Source: Colwellia sp. Arc7-635
GTDB lineage: Bacteria; Pseudomonadota; Gammaproteobacteria; Enterobacterales; Alteromonadaceae
NCBI RefSeq assembly: GCF_003971255.1
Contig: NZ_CP034660.1
Span: 3,100,001-3,164,000 of the forward strand
Direction of reading: 5' to 3'
Length of the DNA stretch: 64,000 nucleotides
Part shown: piece by piece, positions 26,883 to 37,235 of the stretch
Layout: each line of letters starts with the position of its first letter
How positions within the stretch are numbered: position 1 is the stretch's first letter
Notes under the pieces: model-generated
What the model saw: only the letters and a program-made list of their open reading frames with translations
Told to the model about the DNA's origin: nothing
Databases searched by the model: none
Position numbers and translations under genes: made by a program

Positions 26883-27737
26883 ATGCCCTCGCCAAAAAAA
26901 ATTGATGTAAAAGCACTTAACCCAATATTAAGCAATGAATCGCCTGCAACCAACACTGATGCCATTGGTATATTTGATTCTGGCGTCGGTGGATTATCGA
27001 TTGCACAGTGTATTGAACAACAGCTCCCCAATGAACACTTGCTCTATGTTGCTGACACCCTCAATGCGCCTTATGGTGAAAAGTCGACAATATTTATTCA
27101 ACAGCGAGTTAATAGCATTGCTCAATGGTTTATTGAACGTAAGGTTAAAGCGATTGTTGTTGCTTGCAATACTGCCACCGTTAGCGCCATTGACCAACTA
27201 CGTAAGAATATTTCGATTCCAGTTATTGGTGTCGAACCGGCGATAAAGCCTGCGGTTACGATAAGTAAAAGCAAAAAAGTCGCCATATTAGTCACGAAAG
27301 CTACCGCAGATAATCAGCGTTTTTTGGCTTTAGTGGCACAATATAGTCACCTTAGTGATGTAACAGTTCAACCTTGCCCTGGTCTTGTTGAACTAATTGA
27401 ACAAGATAAAAAAAGCTCTGTCGAATGCAAACTTTTACTTCGCACCTACTTACAGCCTTTACTTGATAAAGGGGTTGATACTATTGTGCTAGGTTGCACT
27501 CATTATCCATTAGTAAAAACATTGATCAGTGAAATATGCGGCGATAGCGTGGCTATTATGGAAACAGCACAACCCGTAACTCAGCAGTTGCAACGCCAAC
27601 TCGCCTCACATCTATTGATTAATCCCAATACGGCATTAGCGACAACTCAATTTTACAGCTCTAAAAGTGGCGCAGATCAAGAAGCGCTGTTTAGTCATAT
27701 TTTACAACGCCCGGTGATATTGAATCGTTATCCTTGA
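26883..27737 (+). CDS. murI: Glutamate racemase
   Basis: Makes D-glutamate for peptidoglycan. 284 residues. IFDSGVGGLS near 29-38 holds the catalytic-site Asp/Ser; the two catalytic cysteines are in VACNTATVSA and LGCTHYPLVK. The N-terminal 25 residues before the first strand are longer than in short homologues, so an internal start is possible, but none has a better ribosome site. No close partner gene; metK follows after 400 bases. Confidence 0.93.
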   Translation: MPSPKKIDVKALNPILSNESPATNTDAIGIFDSGVGGLSIAQCIEQQLPNEHLLYVADTLNAPYGEKSTIFIQQRVNSIAQWFIERKVKAIVVACNTATVSAIDQLRKNISIPVIGVEPAIKPAVTISKSKKVAILVTKATADNQRFLALVAQYSHLSDVTVQPCPGLVELIEQDKKSSVECKLLLRTYLQPLLDKGVDTIVLGCTHYPLVKTLISEICGDSVAIMETAQPVTQQLQRQLASHLLINPNTALATTQFYSSKSGADQEALFSHILQRPVILNRYP

Positions 27738-27763
27738 GTTCTTTTCTAGCCGCATAGTTAACT

Positions 27764-27919
27764 AACCTGAACTCTGGATAAGCAGCACTTGCTCAATCCT
27801 CCCTTTTAACCCATTTTCTGCGTTAAAACGTCGATAAATAGCTCGCTATTCATTTTACTTTGCCACCTAAGCTTTTGATTCACTTGAGTATCAAGCACTC
27901 ATTATCCAGAGTTCAGGTT
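27764..27919. mobile_element. MITE-like element with perfect 18-bp terminal inverted repeats
   Basis: AACCTGAACTCTGGATAA (27764-27781) and its exact complement TTATCCAGAGTTCAGGTT (27902-27919) bracket 120 non-coding bases. AACTA stands at each outer edge, a possible target duplication. No transposase. A related, much shorter pair lies at 47918-47961. The whole could also fold as one long hairpin downstream of murI. Confidence 0.65.
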
Positions 27920-28029
27920 AACTAAGTTTTTTAGCTCACTATTTGGTTAGCTTTTTGGTTAGCGAGAAAAAACTTTCAGTCTTTTAAACGTAAAAAAGTA
28001 AATACTTAGTGTTATTTTGTATTGCTCAG

Positions 28030-28053
28030 AGACGTTTAGCCATCTAGGCGTAA
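28030..28053 (+). promoter_or_regulatory. Putative MetJ boxes upstream of metK
   Basis: Three adjoining 8-base units AGACGTTT, AGCCATCT and AGGCGTAA match the AGACGTCT met-box consensus at about 7, 6 and 5 positions. Tandem half-spaced met boxes are how MetJ-SAM represses metK in gammaproteobacteria. They lie 86-109 bases before the metK start. Confidence 0.65.
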
Positions 28054-28138
28054 AAAATTCTAGAAAATAATTAATTAAACAGTTAGAATATCGCCATTAA
28101 AGCAATTTTTGTTTTTCAATTAATTTTTACGAGGGTTT

Positions 28139-29326
28139 ATGTCTACACACCTTTTTACTTCTGAGTCAGTATCAGAAGGACATCCGGATAAAATTGCCGA
28201 TCAAATTTCTGATGCGGTTTTAGATGCTATTATTGCCAAAGACAAACATGCACGTGTTGCCTGTGAAACCATGGTAAAAACTGGTGTTGCTATTATTTCA
28301 GGTGAAGTTACGACTTCAGCATGGGTAGATTTAGAAAGAATTACCCGTGATGTTATTTCAGATATCGGCTACACATCTTCGGATGTTGGTTTTGATGGCG
28401 AAACATGTGGCATCATGAATTTAATTGGCCAACAATCTCCAGAAATAGCGCAAGGCGTTGACCGCGTAAAACCTGAAGATCAAGGTGCTGGTGACCAAGG
28501 CTTAATGTTTGGTTATGCAACTAATGAAACTGAAACATTGATGCCTGCCCCGCTTTACTATTCGCATCGTTTAGTTGAGCGCCAAGCTGAAGCACGTAAA
28601 TCAGGTATTTTACCTTGGTTACGTCCTGATGCAAAAAGCCAAGTGACATTTATCTATAAAGATAACAAGCCAGTTGCTATTGATACTGTGGTACTTTCAA
28701 CGCAACACAACCCAGACATCAAGCAAGCTGATCTTCACAGTGCAGTAATGGAAAACATTATTAAGCATGTTTTACCTGAAGAGCTATTAACTAAAGACAC
28801 TAAATATCATATCAACCCAACGGGTCGTTTTGTTATTGGTGGTCCTGTTGGCGATTGTGGTTTAACCGGTCGTAAAATTATTGTTGATACTTACGGCGGT
28901 ATGGCACGTCACGGTGGTGGTGCTTTTTCTGGTAAAGATCCATCAAAAGTTGATCGCAGCGCTGCTTATGCAGGTCGTTATGTTGCTAAAAACATTGTCG
29001 CTGCAGGTTTAGCCGATCGTTGTGAAATTCAAATATCTTATGCGATTGGTGTTGCTGAGCCAACGTCAATCTCAATTGATACTTTTGGCACAGGTAAAGT
29101 ATCTGAAGAGCGCTTAGTTGAACTTGTTCGCGAACATTTTGACTTACGCCCATACGGCATTACTAAGATGTTAGATCTACTGCACCCTATGTATAAGCAA
29201 ACAGCTGCTTATGGTCACTTTGGTCGTGAACCATTTGAAATGACGGTTGGTGATGATACTTTCACAGCATTTAGTTGGGAAAAAACAGACCGAGCTGAAG
29301 CCTTACGTTTATCAGCTGGTATTTAA
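28139..29326 (+). CDS. metK: S-adenosylmethionine synthase
   Basis: Forms SAM from methionine and ATP. 395 residues, a few longer than E. coli MetK. N-terminal [16 protein letters not shown] contains the catalytic His; the [12 protein letters not shown] hexapeptide region and the phosphate-binding [16 protein letters not shown] loop are intact. The GAGGG-like ribosome site ACGAGGG lies before the ATG. Followed by a strong terminator, so monocistronic. Confidence 0.96.
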   Translation: MSTHLFTSESVSEGHPDKIADQISDAVLDAIIAKDKHARVACETMVKTGVAIISGEVTTSAWVDLERITRDVISDIGYTSSDVGFDGETCGIMNLIGQQSPEIAQGVDRVKPEDQGAGDQGLMFGYATNETETLMPAPLYYSHRLVERQAEARKSGILPWLRPDAKSQVTFIYKDNKPVAIDTVVLSTQHNPDIKQADLHSAVMENIIKHVLPEELLTKDTKYHINPTGRFVIGGPVGDCGLTGRKIIVDTYGGMARHGGGAFSGKDPSKVDRSAAYAGRYVAKNIVAAGLADRCEIQISYAIGVAEPTSISIDTFGTGKVSEERLVELVREHFDLRPYGITKMLDLLHPMYKQTAAYGHFGREPFEMTVGDDTFTAFSWEKTDRAEALRLSAGI

Positions 29327-29351
29327 TACCTCCAGTATTTCAATGCTAATT

Positions 29352-29379
29352 AAAAAACCGCTTATTAAGCGGTTTTTTT
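29352..29379 (+). terminator. Rho-independent terminator of metK
   Basis: Stem AACCGCTTA/TAAGCGGTT (with short loop) followed by seven T, 26 bases after the metK stop. Confidence 0.88.
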
Positions 29380-29486
29380 GTATCTACCACTGCCATTAAG
29401 CCTGGCCTAAATATTCAATAGCTGCATTAAAAGCCCATCGTTATTACTCGGCAACATACTCCTGCATTGTACTATTGGCTTACATC

Positions 29487-29532
29487 TATACCCAAGCCAC
29501 TTGAAGATGCATATTCAAGTGGCTTGGGTATA
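29487..29532. repeat. REP-like palindrome, CCCAAGCCACTTGAA family
   Basis: TATACCCAAGCCACTTGAA (29487-29505) and its exact complement (29514-29532) form a 19-bp stem with an 8-base loop. A diverged member of the same family lies at 54485-54534, so this is a dispersed intergenic repeat of the genome. No T-run, so not a simple terminator. Confidence 0.78.
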
Positions 29533-29648
29533 TATAAGAATAAATCAAGCACGTTTCTCTTGAACGATTAAACTCATTTTTAATTCATTACTTACTGAAT
29601 ACAATGACTATAAGCCAATATTAATATAGGAAAATTTTGGTCATAAAA

Positions 29649-29670
29649 AAAGCGGCTTTTCAGCCGCTTT
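29649..29670 (-). terminator. Rho-independent terminator of the porin gene
   Basis: Minus strand reads AAAGCGGCTGAAAAGCCGCTTT followed by TTTT: a 9-bp stem with a U-tract, 85 bases after the porin stop. Confidence 0.82.
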
Positions 29671-29754
29671 CAATGCGCGAGCATTTTGTTCTTAACTTTC
29701 TTGACGAATACGATTAATTTCAGTAATTAGTCAATAAAACTAATCGGGTAATCG

Positions 29755-30846
29755 TTAAAACATGCCTTCGAAATCATAACGCATACCAATACTTAAACCT
29801 TCTTGCTTTTCGCCACCTTCAAAATCACGGCTTAACCATTCAACGAAAACACGAACTGAATCATTTAACTGATTTTCAAGTGTGAAGTTATAACCGTCAA
29901 ATGTACGGCCTTGACCATCGCCATCCCAATCAAAATAACTGGTTTTAAACGTGTAGTTTTTATTAATCGTATACGATGCCGCAATATCTAAAGATGATTG
30001 GTCGTATACTTCGCTACCTATAGAGCGCTCAATATCTTGATAGGTAACCGCGAGATAAAAGTCTTTACTTACTTTCCAGCTACCCGCAACTGCACGAAAA
30101 TCTCTTTCGTCATCAAGATCTAGTTGTTGGTCTAAATAAGAAGCCCCAAGATAGAAATCACCAAAACTGTAGCTAACACCGATAGAACCTGAATCAACTT
30201 GAGCCGTATTATTTGCTTCTGAGTTATCACCGCCCGCAGAGTTTTCTATATCACCATTAAACTGCAGACCAGCATCAAGTTTGAAACCGCCTTTAGTATA
30301 AGAGTAAGTTACCATTTGATTTGTTCTGAATGTGCCGGCTTCATCATAACCAAACGGACTAGAGCGGTTGTTAAATATATCCGTAGCTTCTGCAACGATG
30401 TTGTAATGAGGGCTCCACTGCTTACCAATCGCAACACGACCAAAGTCACCCTCTAGGCCAACAAAGCCTAAACGTGCGTCACCAAAATCAGCATCGGCTT
30501 CAACATCGATATCCCACTCACCACGATAAAAAGCGGTAATACTATCATTAACTTTGATATCACCTTTAAAGCCAATTCGAGAGAAGAAATCTGTTACATC
30601 AGTACTACTTTCACCATTACCAAAGTCACTATAGGTCAGTGCAGGTCTAAAACTACCATATACCGTTACACCGTAGTCTTCTTTTCTTGCCTGCTCTTTT
30701 TTAGTGCCATTTTCAAGTTCTGCTAAACGCTTTTGTAATGCTTCAATTTGGCTTTGCGTGTCTGCATCAGCTGCTTGAGCCAAAAATGTTGGACTTACTG
30801 CCAGTGCAATAGGAAGTAGTACATATTTTAGTTGTAGATTCTTCAT
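29755..30846 (-). CDS. Outer membrane porin
   Basis: 363 residues. The signal peptide ends near residue 26 (FLAQAADA). A short coiled coil (QSQIEALQKRLAELENG) follows, as in porins that contact peptidoglycan, then a 16-strand type barrel starting at DYGVTVYGSFRPAL and ending GMRYDFEGMF with terminal Phe. The family is the gram-negative general porin group; its solute is not visible. It is isolated between terminators and glyA. Confidence 0.87.
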   Translation of the reverse strand: MKNLQLKYVLLPIALAVSPTFLAQAADADTQSQIEALQKRLAELENGTKKEQARKEDYGVTVYGSFRPALTYSDFGNGESSTDVTDFFSRIGFKGDIKVNDSITAFYRGEWDIDVEADADFGDARLGFVGLEGDFGRVAIGKQWSPHYNIVAEATDIFNNRSSPFGYDEAGTFRTNQMVTYSYTKGGFKLDAGLQFNGDIENSAGGDNSEANNTAQVDSGSIGVSYSFGDFYLGASYLDQQLDLDDERDFRAVAGSWKVSKDFYLAVTYQDIERSIGSEVYDQSSLDIAASYTINKNYTFKTSYFDWDGDGQGRTFDGYNFTLENQLNDSVRVFVEWLSRDFEGGEKQEGLSIGMRYDFEGMF

Positions 30847-31086
30847 TCTCGTTTCCTCTTGTTGTTTTAATTACTACAATTTGAGTGCAAATACACTTCA
30901 TTGCTTTTTGGTATACAATTGGATTAATCCTCTTGCTATTTTCTTTACGTTTATCAGCATATAAATTAATCACTGCAGCTATTGATGCTTTAACAGCTAA
31001 AGCCGCAGCCTCAAGTTCACAGATGCTAATATTTTAAAAAATCATTAAAAAAAATCTTTATCAGGCACTTACAGCAATTAATCTAA

Positions 31087-32382
31087 TTAATTGTATAAAG
31101 GGAATTTTTCGCAAAGTTGTTTCACTTGCTGCTGTACGGCCTGTTCAACAAGGCTATTGTTTTCAGGATTCGCGGCTAAACCATCAAGTACATCACCAAT
31201 CCATTGCCCTATTAATTCAAATTCAGCATTACCGAATCCTCGACTAGTACCCGCTGGAGTACCTAAACGAATACCCGAGGTCACCATAGGTTTTTCAGAA
31301 TCAAACGGAATACCATTTTTGTTACAGGTAATACCTGCACGCTCTAAACTTTCTTCTGCAGCATTGCCTTTTAAGCCTTTTGGTCTCAAATCAACCAACA
31401 TTAAGTGTGTATCTGTACCGCCAGTGACAATGTCACAACCGCGTTTTTGCAATGTTTCGGCTAATACATTGGCGTTACTTAAAACATTTTTAATGTAAGC
31501 GGTAAATTCAGGCTCAAGCACTTCACCTAAAGCAACCGCTTTAGCTGCAATAACGTGCATAAGTGGACCACCTTGAAGGCCAGGGAATACAGCAGAGTTA
31601 ATTTTTTTTGCGATGGTTTCATCATTGGTTAAGATCAGTCCGCCACGAGGTCCACGTAGGGTTTTATGAGTCGTGGTTGTAACCACGTCAGCATAAGGAA
31701 GTGGATTTTGGTGATGCCCTGTCGCAACAAGACCGGCAATATGAGCCATATCGACCATCAACAAAGCCCCTACTTCATCTGCGATTGCTCTAAACTTTGA
31801 AAAATCAATTTTTCGTGGAATAGCAGAGCCTCCAGCGATAATCATTTTTGGCTGATGCTCTTTAGCTAATGCAAGCACTTCATCGTAGTCGATAAGCATA
31901 TCGTCTTTGCGTACGCCATATTGAATGGCATTAAACCATTTACCTGATTGTGCAGGTCGAGCGCCATGTGTAAGGTGTCCGCCAGCATCAAGTGACATAC
32001 CCAAGATAGTATCGCCGGGCTTTACTAAGGCTAGCATCACGGCACCGTTGGCTTGAGCACCAGAATGAGGTTGAACATTAACGTACTTGGCATTAAAGAT
32101 TTGCTTTGCGCGGTCAATCGCTAGCGTTTCAACCAAATCAACATGTTCACAGCCACCGTAATAACGACGTCCTGGATAACCTTCAGCATACTTATTAGTT
32201 AAAATACTACCTTGCGTATCCATGACCGCTTTAGACACAATGTTTTCTGAGGCTATTAACTCAATTTGTTGCTCTTGTCGTTTTATCTCTAAATCAATAG
32301 CGACTTGTATAGCGCCATCTGTTTCAGGTAATTTAGCCGAAAAGAAGTGTTCTAAGTCATGTGAAGTGTAAGTACTTTTCAT
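31087..32382 (-). CDS. glyA: Serine hydroxymethyltransferase
   Basis: PLP enzyme converting serine and THF to glycine and 5,10-methylene-THF. From the ATG at about 32382 it has 431 residues, preceded by AGGATA; a longer frame opening with TTG at 32466 would add 28 unrelated residues. [23 protein letters not shown] and the PLP-lysine motif [14 protein letters not shown] are present. The gene sits beside an XRE-cupin regulator and an alanine/glycine symporter, a glycine-related neighbourhood. Confidence 0.95.
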   Translation of the reverse strand: MKSTYTSHDLEHFFSAKLPETDGAIQVAIDLEIKRQEQQIELIASENIVSKAVMDTQGSILTNKYAEGYPGRRYYGGCEHVDLVETLAIDRAKQIFNAKYVNVQPHSGAQANGAVMLALVKPGDTILGMSLDAGGHLTHGARPAQSGKWFNAIQYGVRKDDMLIDYDEVLALAKEHQPKMIIAGGSAIPRKIDFSKFRAIADEVGALLMVDMAHIAGLVATGHHQNPLPYADVVTTTTHKTLRGPRGGLILTNDETIAKKINSAVFPGLQGGPLMHVIAAKAVALGEVLEPEFTAYIKNVLSNANVLAETLQKRGCDIVTGGTDTHLMLVDLRPKGLKGNAAEESLERAGITCNKNGIPFDSEKPMVTSGIRLGTPAGTSRGFGNAEFELIGQWIGDVLDGLAANPENNSLVEQAVQQQVKQLCEKFPLYN

Positions 32383-33028
32383 GTTTACTATCCTATATAT
32401 AACGATAAGCGTGGTGGCACTGACCGAGAGTGTCGTAAAATCGACATTAGTTTTGATTAACAGCAATAACGCTATCTATTCTATTAAGGGTAAATAGCTT
32501 TATTGCGCAGAAATTTTTAGTAAAAAATCGATTAAACTTAACGCTAGAATGCGTGTGTGGATTGAGGTTAGTGTCATTAAGAACATCAACACTTTTATCA
32601 AGACATTTATTGGCGACATTACTACGACACGACAATGGTAAGCTCATGGTTCTATTTGTATTTTTCAACAAACCGGCAGTTGTATCCATTTTTGTTAGAT
32701 CTGGTGTTTGAGGCAATGAAATGAGGGTACGACCGACAGCCGTTACATGATCTTTGCTGGCCAACACCGAGGTACTATAAAGTTTAACTTTAAAACTTAT
32801 TAGCGCTGATGTTACTGAGCTATTTACCAATAATTTAATAAGATGATTCACAATAATCATAGACACGACATGAGTTGAGAAGCCGGTAATAACTTACCAG
32901 CTATGTCAGCGCCGACCTTAGATAAGCCGAAATTATTGTCTGTCATGTCTTAACCTTATGCATTTAAAGTTACGAACATCTCGTAACGTTTTTAAAACAT
33001 AACAGCCTTGTTTTTCCATTTCAACAAA
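32383..33028. other. Long intergenic region between glyA and the XRE regulator
   Basis: About 650 bases expected to hold the glyA promoter. A minus-strand frame (32866-32447) is open but lacks protein-like composition or a family match, so I do not call it. No RNA structure recognised. Confidence 0.4.
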
Positions 33029-33050
33029 AAAGTTTCCTATAGGAAACTTT
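33029..33050. promoter_or_regulatory. Perfect 22-bp palindrome, probable operator of the XRE-cupin regulator
   Basis: AAAGTTTCCTATAGGAAACT plus TT reads identically on both strands. The core TTTCCTATAGGAAA recurs with one change before the alanine/glycine symporter gene (34331-34344). It lies 125 bases before the regulator start, fitting autoregulation. Confidence 0.65.
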
Positions 33051-33174
33051 ATTCCGCAAAATTCAGCTTACGTGTTGATTTTGTTAATTGTTTATTTTTT
33101 GATATTACGGGTTTTTTGCTTGCCAAGTATGTGTAACAATTACATCTATTAATATCTTTAGACCAGTGAACAAC

Positions 33175-33803
33175 ATGAAAGACCATAATAAGCTAGATAT
33201 TTACCCTTCAATGGTAGTGGCTGATAGTCAGGAAAACCCTCGTGCTGTTGAAAAGATCTCTATTGGTGCGCAACTAAAGACTATCCGTACAGACAACAAA
33301 CTCACCCTTGAAGAAGCAAGTAAACTCACTGGTTTAGCGCGTTCTACATTATCAAAAATCGAAAACGAACAAATATCGCCGACATTCTCTGCGATGCAAA
33401 AATTGGCTGCAGGCCTTAATATTGATATACCTCAACTATTTACCAAGCCGAAAGAAAGACAAACAACTGGCCGCAGAGATATTACATTGCGAAATACCGG
33501 TAAAGCCCATGTAACCTCGACTTACGAACATGAACTACTAGCTACGCAGTTTAGTAATAAAAAATGATGCCTTATAAGAGCCGTATATACGCTAGAAGCT
33601 TTGATGATTTCGGTGAATGGGTACGTCACGAAGGTGAAGAGTTTTTGTTGGTACTTGAAGGCGAAATTCAATTATTAACTGAATTTTATGAAGCTACGAC
33701 ACTAGGGAAAGGCGATAATGTTTACTACGATGCCAATATGGGTCACTTAGTTATTTCAGTAAGTGAACAAGATGCTGAAGTTTTATGGGTAACCGCGCAA
33801 TAA
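33175..33803 (+). pseudogene. XRE-family regulator with C-terminal cupin, one-base frameshift
   Basis: The helix-turn-helix domain spans about residues 28-85 (LKTIRTDNKLTLEEASKLTG, STLSKIENEQISPTFS) and the frame stops at 33567. The cupin domain (EEFLLVLEGEIQLLTE, GKGDNVYYDANMGHLV) continues in another frame from 33564 to 33803. One added A in the A6 run at 33559-33564 gives a continuous protein reading SNKKMMPY, the normal XRE-cupin length of about 210. As written, TGA and ATG overlap, so coupled translation of two halves is also possible. Cupins of this class sense small metabolites; the glyA and agcS neighbours suggest glycine, serine or alanine. Confidence 0.8.
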
Positions 33804-33960
33804 ATTTCCTGCACCACAGAAGTAATATGAACCTATCGTGTTTGGCGAATAGATAATTTCATTTACCGATTTAAAGTGTAAAGACTACCACCAATATTTT
33901 ACTATTGTACAAAAACAAAAATAACTACCCTTGCCTACAGGTCTAACCAGTAAAGGAGTT

Positions 33961-33993
33961 AGCGATAAAACTTAATTTTATCGCTGCTTATTT
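33961..33993 (+). terminator. Terminator after the XRE-cupin gene
   Basis: AGCGATAAAA (33961-33970) and TTTTATCGCT (33976-33985) form a 10-bp stem with a 5-base loop, followed by GCTTATTTTTT. Confidence 0.7.
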
Positions 33994-34330
33994 TTTATCA
34001 TATTTTGTCATTTATCAAATCCGATAATTAACGCTACTTTAAAACTGAACATTAATTTACTTCATTATAATTACTAACTAGCAATGCAATTCAAAGCTAA
34101 CATAATGATCATTTTTACAGCCACTATTCTGCTTTATTACAACTTCATCCTACAACTAGAATATCCAAATTAACGCATAATATTCGAATTACAAATAAAA
34201 ACCAAAATATATTACAGTATTTGATAAAAAAACAAGACATTGTTTTAATTGCTTTTTTTATTTTAATCTAAAAAAACTGCAACTAAGTTGTAATTAAAGG
34301 TTGCTAATCATTCTCTAAATATCTACTTTA

Positions 34331-34344
34331 TTTCCTATTGGAAA
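34331..34344. promoter_or_regulatory. TTTCCTATTGGAAA operator upstream of agcS
   Basis: Differs at a single central base from the core of the palindrome upstream of the XRE-cupin gene. Located 96-109 bases before the symporter start, it suggests the regulator controls the transporter. Confidence 0.6.
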
Positions 34345-34439
34345 CACAAAGCAATGTTTTCGATTAAAAAAAAAGTAACAGAATACCAACACTAAAAGTT
34401 GGTAAAAAATAAAATTACAACAAGGCAATGAGGTTTTTT

Positions 34440-35822
34440 ATGGAATTTTTAACGAGTTTAATTTCCAGTATCAATAGTATAGTTTGGGGCGTTCCCATGC
34501 TAATTCTAATACTTGGCGTTGGTTTATTTTTAACCATCGGTTTACGTTTAATGCCAGTACTTAAATTGGGCAAAGGGTTCAGACTACTTTGGAGTGGTCG
34601 CATCCCAGATAAAGACAAAAATGCTAAAGGCGAAATTAGCCCTTTTAACGCATTAATGACATCACTATCCGCAACAATAGGTACTGGTAATATCGCCGGT
34701 GTTGCTACGGCTATCTTCCTTGGTGGTCCAGGTGCTTTGTTTTGGATGTGGTGTACTGCGCTAGTGGGTATGGCGACAAAATTTGCCGAAGCGGTACTTG
34801 CTGTTCGTTATCGTGAAGTCGATGAGAACGGAAACCACAGCGGTGGTCCAATGTATTACATCAAAAATGGTCTATCGAGTAAGTGGAGCTGGTTAGGTGG
34901 TGCATTCGCATTATTTGGTTCTATTGCTGCTTTTGGTATCGGTAATACGGTACAAACAAACTCAGTTGCCAATGCGCTAGAAAGTAATTTTGGTATCGCA
35001 CCGGCTATTACAGGTATCGTTTTGATGGTACTTGTTGGTTTAGTGCTGATGGGTGGTATTAAGCGTATTGGTGATGTTGCTGGTAAACTTGTGCCGTTAA
35101 TGGCTATTTTCTACATCAGTTGTGGTCTTGTTGTCTTATTCGTTCATTCTGCTGAACTTCCTGCTGCCATCGCGTTAATATTTAAAAGTGCATTTACAAC
35201 AACAGCTGCTGAAGGCGGATTCGCTGGTGCTGCTGTTTGGGCTGCTATTCGTTTCGGTGTGGCTCGTGGTGTATTTTCAAATGAAGCTGGTCTTGGTAGT
35301 GCTCCTATCGCTCATGCAGCGGCTAAAACTAACAACCCTGTAGCACAAGGTCTTGTTGGTATGTTAGGTACCTTCATTGATACGTTAATTGTTTGTTCAA
35401 TTACAGGTTTAGCTATTATTGTTTCTGGCGAATGGACATCAGGTGCAACAGGCGCCGAATTAACATCAAATGCTTTCGGCACAGCAATACCTTACGGTAA
35501 CTATGTGGTAGCGATTGCCCTGACTATCTTTGCATTTACAACTATTTTAGGTTGGAGTGTTTACGGTGAGAAATGTGTGCAGTACTTCTTCGGTGTTAAA
35601 GCAATTATCCCATTCCGTGTACTTTGGATCTTAATTGTACCGGTTGGCGCTGTTGGTTCATTAGAGTTTATTTGGTTACTTGCAGATACGATGAACGCAT
35701 TAATGGCAATTCCAAACCTAATTGCAATCGTACTATTAAGCCCTGTGGTATTTAAATTGACACGTGAGTATTTCAAAAGTGGCGGTAAAGCCCCCGCTGA
35801 GATGACGAAACAAGTTGATTAG
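34440..35822 (+). CDS. agcS: Alanine/glycine:cation symporter (AGCS family)
   Basis: Sodium-coupled importer of alanine or glycine, 460 residues and about 10-11 membrane helices. Family blocks include SALMTSLSATIGTGNIAGVATA-like sequence near 65-85, GGPGALFWMW and FSNEAGLGSAPIAHAAAKT. I start at the ATG at 34440, with TGAGG six bases upstream; the ATG at 34428 has no such site. Its operator is shared with the upstream XRE-cupin gene. Physiologically it would feed glycine to GcvTHP and GlyA. Confidence 0.9.
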   Translation: MEFLTSLISSINSIVWGVPMLILILGVGLFLTIGLRLMPVLKLGKGFRLLWSGRIPDKDKNAKGEISPFNALMTSLSATIGTGNIAGVATAIFLGGPGALFWMWCTALVGMATKFAEAVLAVRYREVDENGNHSGGPMYYIKNGLSSKWSWLGGAFALFGSIAAFGIGNTVQTNSVANALESNFGIAPAITGIVLMVLVGLVLMGGIKRIGDVAGKLVPLMAIFYISCGLVVLFVHSAELPAAIALIFKSAFTTTAAEGGFAGAAVWAAIRFGVARGVFSNEAGLGSAPIAHAAAKTNNPVAQGLVGMLGTFIDTLIVCSITGLAIIVSGEWTSGATGAELTSNAFGTAIPYGNYVVAIALTIFAFTTILGWSVYGEKCVQYFFGVKAIIPFRVLWILIVPVGAVGSLEFIWLLADTMNALMAIPNLIAIVLLSPVVFKLTREYFKSGGKAPAEMTKQVD

Positions 35823-36396
35823 TATTTCGGTTAGCTGATAGTCATTATCCATAGGTCGTCTTTTCAAGGCACCTATGGATACTTATAAACCTCTTCTCCC
35901 AACAATGACTTCTCCCCTTTTATACTCTTCACGTTTTATCTTATAGCTTAAAATCAACGCTAAAATAACAACATGGTCTGATGATGAAATGCTGTTGAAA
36001 TATCTTACAGACAAAAAATATCAGCTTAATAAGTGAGGCGAGCAAAGTTTCATTTTTATCCATTGTTATAATAAACAGCACTATTTATCGGCGATTTAAC
36101 GCTGACAATGGGATAAAGCGTAAATTTGGCAAGAGCTACCGATGCTAAAACCTATCGATTTAACAAATTCCCTCTCATAAAGACATAGTATTAGATATCG
36201 CTTAGCAAAAAATAATATAATCTTTTTCCTATAAACAATTGAATTTACGGTGAGTTGCCCTTATTTACAGGCTATATTAGTAACAATAGTCAATGGCAAT
36301 TACTTTTAGCTATTACCCCTAATCGACGTTAGTAAGAATAACGTTACTTATTGTCAAAGTCTTAACCGCCTTAAATATTAAACATGGATAACTTTT
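35823..36396. other. Intergenic region with an inverted repeat
   Basis: ATCCATAGGT (35847-35856) and ACCTATGGAT (35871-35880) form a perfect stem with a 14-base loop 25 bases after agcS, possibly its transcript end. Near 36243, ATTTACGGTGAGT matches a segment of the repeat cluster at 4630. No gene seen in the rest. Confidence 0.5.
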
Positions 36397-37143
36397 ATGC
36401 GTAACCCTCGTATTTATCAAGCACAAACATTTGAAGTGGGCCAAATACAACCGTTGAGTGACGACGCTTTTGGTCATACTGTACGAGTATTACGCCTTAA
36501 AGATGGTGACGACATTACCTTATTTAGTGGCGTAGCTGAGGCTGAAGGTTATTTTGAGTATCAGGGGAAACTCTGTAATGTTGGCAAAAAACGTGCTGAC
36601 ATTGAAATTATTGCCAAAAAACTTGTCGAAAACGAATCACCACTGAATATTCATTTAGGGCAAGGCATTTCACGCGGAGAACGCATGGACTTTACGTTGC
36701 AGAAATCTGTTGAATTGGGGGTAAATACCATCACTCCAATTTTTACTGAACGTTGTGGTGTAAAGCTTAGCGGCGAACGTTTAGAAAAAAAACATGACCA
36801 ATGGCAAAAAATTGTCATCAGTGCCTGTGAACAAAGTGGTCGTTGCACGGTCCCTATTGTAGCGCAACCAATTTATTTAGAAGACTGGCTACAACAACAG
36901 AGCAGCGCATTAAAGCTAAACTTACATCCAAGAGCCCAGCATTCTATTATGAGTTTACCGATTGAAAACAATCGGGTTCGTTTACTCATAGGGCCTGAAG
37001 GTGGTTTAAACGATGATGAGATTTCCGCTGCTACAGCTGCTGGTTTTCACGATGTGTTACTCGGACCTCGAGTACTCAGAACTGAAACAGCCGCTTTGAC
37101 CGCAATTACTGCTTTGCAATGTCGCTATGGTGACTTAACGTAG
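36397..37143 (+). CDS. rsmE: 16S rRNA m3U1498 methyltransferase
   Basis: SPOUT-class methyltransferase of 248 residues that N3-methylates U1498 of 16S rRNA. The N-terminal PUA-like domain begins MRNPRIYQ; the C-terminal knotted SAM site shows LLIGPEGGLNDDEI and LLGPRVLRTETAALTA. First of rsmE-gshB-yqgE-yqgF, the same order as E. coli. Confidence 0.94.
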   Translation: MRNPRIYQAQTFEVGQIQPLSDDAFGHTVRVLRLKDGDDITLFSGVAEAEGYFEYQGKLCNVGKKRADIEIIAKKLVENESPLNIHLGQGISRGERMDFTLQKSVELGVNTITPIFTERCGVKLSGERLEKKHDQWQKIVISACEQSGRCTVPIVAQPIYLEDWLQQQSSALKLNLHPRAQHSIMSLPIENNRVRLLIGPEGGLNDDEISAATAAGFHDVLLGPRVLRTETAALTAITALQCRYGDLT

Positions 37144-37235
37144 CTTAACGAGCACTAGCTGAACTATAAGCATGAAAAAATCTAGCTTAATAAGATAAAA
37201 TACTGAGCAAAATACCAAACAAATTAGGAAAAAAT

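Noticed and set aside
32447-32866. 139-codon minus-strand ORF upstream of glyA
   Set aside because: No family-like blocks, no ribosome site seen, Ser/Thr/Asn-rich composition typical of a chance frame in AT-rich intergenic DNA.
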